From the NCBI RefSeq assembly GCF_017873965.1, contig NZ_JAGGKT010000026.1, positions 1 to 44,940 on the forward strand: DNA of 44,940 nucleotides, written 5' to 3'. The translations under genes were made by a program, and so were the position numbers. Numbering within the stretch: the first letter of the stretch is position 1; every line of letters begins with the position of its first letter. This DNA is from Ammoniphilus resinae. Lineage in GTDB: Bacteria; Bacillota; Bacilli; Aneurinibacillales; RAOX-1. The notes beneath the pieces were generated by a model. The model was not told the DNA's origin. It worked only from the letters and a program-made list of their open reading frames with translations, and did no database searches. Positions 41,986 through 44,940 of this stretch are shown here, in pieces.

Positions 41986-42116
41986 AAATTTGTGAGGTTT
42001 GTGGTGCCGAAGAGAAGGTAGAGGATTTACTGGATGAGCAGGATGACGTAATGATTTTGGGTGTTTGTGAGCGGTGCATGAATGATTTCAGGCAGCCCAC
42101 TTCTACTAAACCATAA
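41982..42116 (+). CDS. 44-residue double-CxxC (zinc-ribbon-like) protein
   Basis: A 44-codon frame starting at TTG 41982, which overlaps the previous stop (TTGA), six bases after GAGGGG. It begins MKICEVCGAEEKVEDLL and later has GVCERCMNDF, so two CxxC knuckles 21 residues apart, Cys4/Cys7 and Cys29/Cys32, as in small treble-clef or rubredoxin-like metal sites. The middle is acidic (LLDEQDDVM). Tight coupling on both sides argues for a real gene. A zinc or iron site is likely; its role with the formate dehydrogenase is unknown. Confidence 0.7.
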   Translation: MKICEVCGAEEKVEDLLDEQDDVMILGVCERCMNDFRQPTSTKP

Positions 42117-42179
42117 AGGCAGTTTCAGATGCCCCCCCCTCTATCACAAGGGGGACGTTGCCGATAAAAGGAGGTTTCG

Positions 42180-43808
42180 ATGAGCAGTCGATCTGTAGCC
42201 CAAACGATGTTAGAACAGTTGTCTAACTTTGGCGTTGAATTTATTTTTGGTGTTCCCGGAGATGCCACACTCTCTTTGATGGCCGCTCTAGCCAAGCAGG
42301 ATCGGATTCAATTTATTGCTACCCGTCATGAATCCGCAGCTGCCTTTATGGCATCTGCCTATGCGAAAAGCACGGGGAAACTCGGTGTGTGTACAGCTAC
42401 AAGTGGACCGGGACTTGCCAATCTGTTGAATGGATTAGCTGACGCCTACTCGGATTATGCACCCGTGTTGGCGATTACGGGTCAGGTACCCACGCACAAA
42501 ATAGGAACGCATAGTAAACAATACGTTGATCAGCAGCGCTTGGTGGAAGCGACCGTTTCGTATACGGCTATGGTTGCATCCCCCAAGTCAACCATTCAGT
42601 TACTTCATCGTGCGGTGAAGACAGCCATTTCTCAGCGCACAGTAAGTCATCTATCTGTCCCAAAGGATCTTTGGGATCAGCCTTTTTATGAGGAATTGGT
42701 TCCATCAAGTTCTTACTTATATGATCAACCCCATCCCCCAACACCCAAACTTGATGAAGCGGTTCCCTTTTTACAAAACTTGAAAAAGCCGATGATTTTG
42801 ATCGGTAATGGAGCAGGGGGCTGTCAGGAGGAAATAAAAAAGATCGCCAGCAAATTAGGTGCTGGTGTGATTTATAGTTTAGGGGCAAAGGGAATCGTGG
42901 ATGAAGAATTCGAGCTGCTATTAGGAGGGATTGGAGAAGGCGGAAGCGAGCAATCCAGCGAAACGATGCAGCAAGCAGATGGCTTATTGATTGTGGGGGC
43001 GATGTGGTATCCTAAGACGTTTATGCCAAGGGACATCCCAATTTTACAAATCGAAAAAGAACCGGCCCATCTTCATCTTGAGAAAAATTTACAATCTGCT
43101 CTCATCGGGGATGCACGGGAGATTTTAGAATCTCTAGAGCCTAAGTTAAGCTCCCTGGCAAACGATTCGTGGGTTCTGCAGATAAAGGAAGCCAGGCAGA
43201 AATGGTTGGAGCAATTAGAGATGGAACGAAACAACGCTGCTGTTCCAATTTCACCAGCCTATGTATACCGCGCACTAGAAACCGTGATCGACCCAGAAGC
43301 CATTATAGCCTTGGATACTGGTGATCACACCGTATGGTTCAACCGCACATTTCGCATGAAAAAGCAGGATATCCTGTTTTCTGGAACCTGGCGGACGTTA
43401 GGTTTTGCCATTCCTGCTGCCAACGCTGCCAAACTGACATACCCTAATCGACAGGTAGTGGCTGTCGTTGGCGATGGCGGTTTCGCGATGAACATGGCAG
43501 AGTTGGCAACCATCGTGCGCTATAGGCTAGATGTAAAAATTATTTTATTCAATAATCATTCGTTCGCGATGGAAAAAAACAAAATGGAATATGCCGGTCT
43601 TGAATCATTTGGGAACGATTTGACCAATCCGAATTTTAAACAATTAGCAGAATCCTTTGGCATCGCAGGATATCGAATTTCACAACCTGACCAAGTAGAT
43701 ACTATGCTAGATGAAGCATTTCAACAACAAGGTCCTGTTTTAGTGGAAATCATGAGCTCAAGTGAGCCTACCCCCCTTTCCAAAGTAAAGGCCGTTTCCA
43801 CTACATAA
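42180..43808 (+). CDS. Pyruvate-oxidase-like thiamine diphosphate enzyme
   Basis: ThDP-dependent enzyme of 542 residues, closest by eye to PoxB/YdaP pyruvate oxidases. The N-terminal PYR domain has the catalytic Glu in TRHESAAAFMASAYAKSTGK. The middle domain is in the place of the FAD-binding domain (IGNGAGGCQEEIKKIASKLG). The C-terminal PP domain has SGTWRTLGFAIPAANAAKL and the ThDP-Mg motif GDGGFAMNMAELATI ... LFNNHSF. It lacks a PoxB-like C-terminal membrane tail. AAAAGGAGG precedes the ATG, 63 bases after the previous gene; a C5-rich/G5 stretch lies between. Co-occurrence with formate dehydrogenase suggests a 2-oxoacid or formyl/oxalyl substrate, but acetolactate-type or oxalyl-CoA-type activity cannot be excluded. 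The family is clear, the substrate is not. Confidence 0.85.
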   Translation: MSSRSVAQTMLEQLSNFGVEFIFGVPGDATLSLMAALAKQDRIQFIATRHESAAAFMASAYAKSTGKLGVCTATSGPGLANLLNGLADAYSDYAPVLAITGQVPTHKIGTHSKQYVDQQRLVEATVSYTAMVASPKSTIQLLHRAVKTAISQRTVSHLSVPKDLWDQPFYEELVPSSSYLYDQPHPPTPKLDEAVPFLQNLKKPMILIGNGAGGCQEEIKKIASKLGAGVIYSLGAKGIVDEEFELLLGGIGEGGSEQSSETMQQADGLLIVGAMWYPKTFMPRDIPILQIEKEPAHLHLEKNLQSALIGDAREILESLEPKLSSLANDSWVLQIKEARQKWLEQLEMERNNAAVPISPAYVYRALETVIDPEAIIALDTGDHTVWFNRTFRMKKQDILFSGTWRTLGFAIPAANAAKLTYPNRQVVAVVGDGGFAMNMAELATIVRYRLDVKIILFNNHSFAMEKNKMEYAGLESFGNDLTNPNFKQLAESFGIAGYRISQPDQVDTMLDEAFQQQGPVLVEIMSSSEPTPLSKVKAVSTT

Positions 43809-43816
43809 GTACTCAG

Positions 43817-43860
43817 GAGGGCTACCGATTTGACGGTTAGACCCTTCTTCTTGATTTTTT
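43817..43860 (+). terminator. Terminator of the formate dehydrogenase/ThDP operon
   Basis: AGGGCTACCG pairs with CGGTTAGACCCT across ATTTGA with two one-base bulges, followed by TTCTTCTTGATTTTTT. Confidence 0.55.
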
Positions 43861-43952
43861 GAAATGATATCAACGAAAACACAATCCCCAAATAACTATT
43901 AGAATATAATAGATTAGGGTTCTAAGAGTTATTAAAAAGGGGGGTGAAAAAT

Positions 43953-44891
43953 ATGAAGGTAGATTGGGTCGTGATTGGAGCTGGATTCACAGGTGCAACC
44001 TTAGCAGAACGACTCGCTTCCCAAATGAACCAAAAAGTATTGTTAATAGAGAAAAGGGATCATATCGGGGGTAATTCCTACGATTGTTACGATAAGGAAG
44101 GCATCCTTATCCATAAATATGGTTCACATACGTTCCATACGAATTCGGCGATGGTGTGGAACTACCTTTCCCAATTTACAGAATGGAGAACGTACTTTCA
44201 CCAGGTACTTGCTGTAGTGGATGGAAAGAAAGTTCCTGTCCCATTTAATCTAAACTCTATTTATCTGTTATTCCCCCAGAAGTATGCGGAAAAGCTAGAG
44301 GAATTGTTGATCCAACATTTTGGTTATGGCGTTAAGGTACCGATCCTTAAGCTTCGGGAAAGCGCAAGCGGAGATCTAAGCTTGTTGGCGGAATATATTT
44401 ACCAAAAGGTATTTTACAGATACACCTTAAAACACTGGGAGCTAAAGCCGGATGAGCTGGATCCCTCTGTGACCGCAAGGGTACCCGTCTATATAAGCAG
44501 GGATAATCGGTACTTCCAAGATACCTATCAAGGCATTCCGATGCCAAGCTATACTGCACTTTTTTCTCGTATGCTCAATCACCCAAATATTAAAGTACTC
44601 TTGAACACCGATTATCGTGAAGTCATTGACCAACTTCAGTATAAGCGGATCATTTATACCGGACCTATTGATGCCTTTTTTGACTACAAATATGGTCCTC
44701 TTCCATACCGGAGTCTTCACTTTGATTTTGTGACGAAATATCAGGAATATTTTCAAGAGGCTGGCACGATAAATTACCCGAATGAATATGAATTCACCCG
44801 TATTCTTGAACAAAAACACCTCACCGGTCAAATTTCTCCACATACTGTTTTAGCTGAATTAAAAAGACCAAAAGTTGATGGTATTGCCTGA
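43953..44891 (+). pseudogene. glf: UDP-galactopyranose mutase, C-terminally truncated
   Basis: The product resembles UDP-galactopyranose mutase, the flavoenzyme that makes UDP-galactofuranose for surface glycans. FAD motif VVIGAGFTGATLAERLA, then KRDHIGGNSYD, KYGSHTFHTNSAMVWNYL, a substrate-binding middle (YTLKHWELKPDELDPSVTARVPVYISRDNRYFQDTYQGIP) and YEFTRILEQKHLTGQ are intact. Family members are about 365-390 residues; this stops at 312, right after ISPHTVLAELKRPKVDGIA, so the C-terminal FAD-closing segment (normally GRLGxYRYxDMD-like) is missing. No continuation is visible in the other frames before the window ends. Start ATG at 43953, eight bases after AAAGGGGGG; the GTG at 43944 lies in that site. 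Probably nonfunctional, unless it complements another copy. Confidence 0.75.
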
Positions 44892-44940
44892 CCAAATATT
44901 GACGGATATAATGACCAATATAATAGGAAAAATAGATTAT

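Overview
The window looks like chromosomal DNA of an endospore-forming member of the Bacillales (Bacillota). The evidence is an orphan GerAB-type germinant receptor gene, HPr with both His15 and Ser46, a CcpA-type cre-like site, a YrhE/YrhD-type formate dehydrogenase pair, a HelD helicase, an S-layer-homology protein, strong AGGAGG ribosome binding sites and many TTG/GTG starts. The genus cannot be fixed from the sequence alone. I found no tRNA, rRNA, CRISPR array, intact insertion sequence or prophage.

Layout. (1) 0.1-5.2 kb: a divergent GntR/FadR-type regulator and a tripartite TRAP transporter (dctQ-dctM-dctP), followed by a beta-decarboxylating dehydrogenase of the isocitrate/isopropylmalate family. 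This looks like a module for uptake and oxidation of a hydroxy-dicarboxylate, with matching operator-like repeats on both divergent promoters. (2) 5.4-10.4 kb: an SLH surface protein, then a DctS/DctR-type (CitA/DcuS family) two-component system beside a DctA-type C4-dicarboxylate symporter that has a cre-like site in its leader. (3) 10.5-17.3 kb: two tandem aldo/keto reductases, a small membrane protein, topoisomerase III, and a SEC-C protein whose C-terminus resembles the core-binding domain of tyrosine recombinases. (4) 17.5-24.5 kb: a three-subunit xanthine-dehydrogenase-type molybdenum hydroxylase, an acyl-CoA-dehydrogenase-like flavoprotein and HelD. (5) 24.5-26.9 kb: a secreted esterase with a long AT-rich leader, and a CBO0543-type membrane protein. 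(6) 27-32.1 kb, minus strand: a mannitol operon mtlA(EIICBA)-mtlD-ptsH-ptsI ending in a clear terminator; a 53-bp tandem repeat array lies just upstream of mtlA. (7) 32.7-36.8 kb: small single genes (SDR, NTF2-like, DHFR-like, 3D-domain protein, TetR, a second CBO0543-like protein). (8) 36.9-38.2 kb: an orphan gerAB followed by a 47-residue membrane protein. (9) 38.3-43.8 kb: a tight operon of formate dehydrogenase alpha (Cys-dependent), a DUF1641 protein, a degenerate HMA-fold protein, a 44-residue double-CxxC protein and a pyruvate-oxidase-like ThDP enzyme. (10) 43.9-44.9 kb: UDP-galactopyranose mutase truncated at its C-terminus.

The window is dominated by carboxylate and one-carbon metabolism. 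It has two separate C4-dicarboxylate uptake routes, a 2-oxoacid-decarboxylating ThDP enzyme encoded with a formate dehydrogenase, and two different molybdo-enzymes. The parts most worth a second look are the formate dehydrogenase/ThDP operon with its two tiny cysteine or ex-cysteine proteins, the 53-bp hairpin-forming tandem array, the operator arrangement at 0.85-0.98 kb, the SEC-C/recombinase-like protein, and the molybdenum hydroxylase plus acyl-CoA-dehydrogenase-like neighbour.
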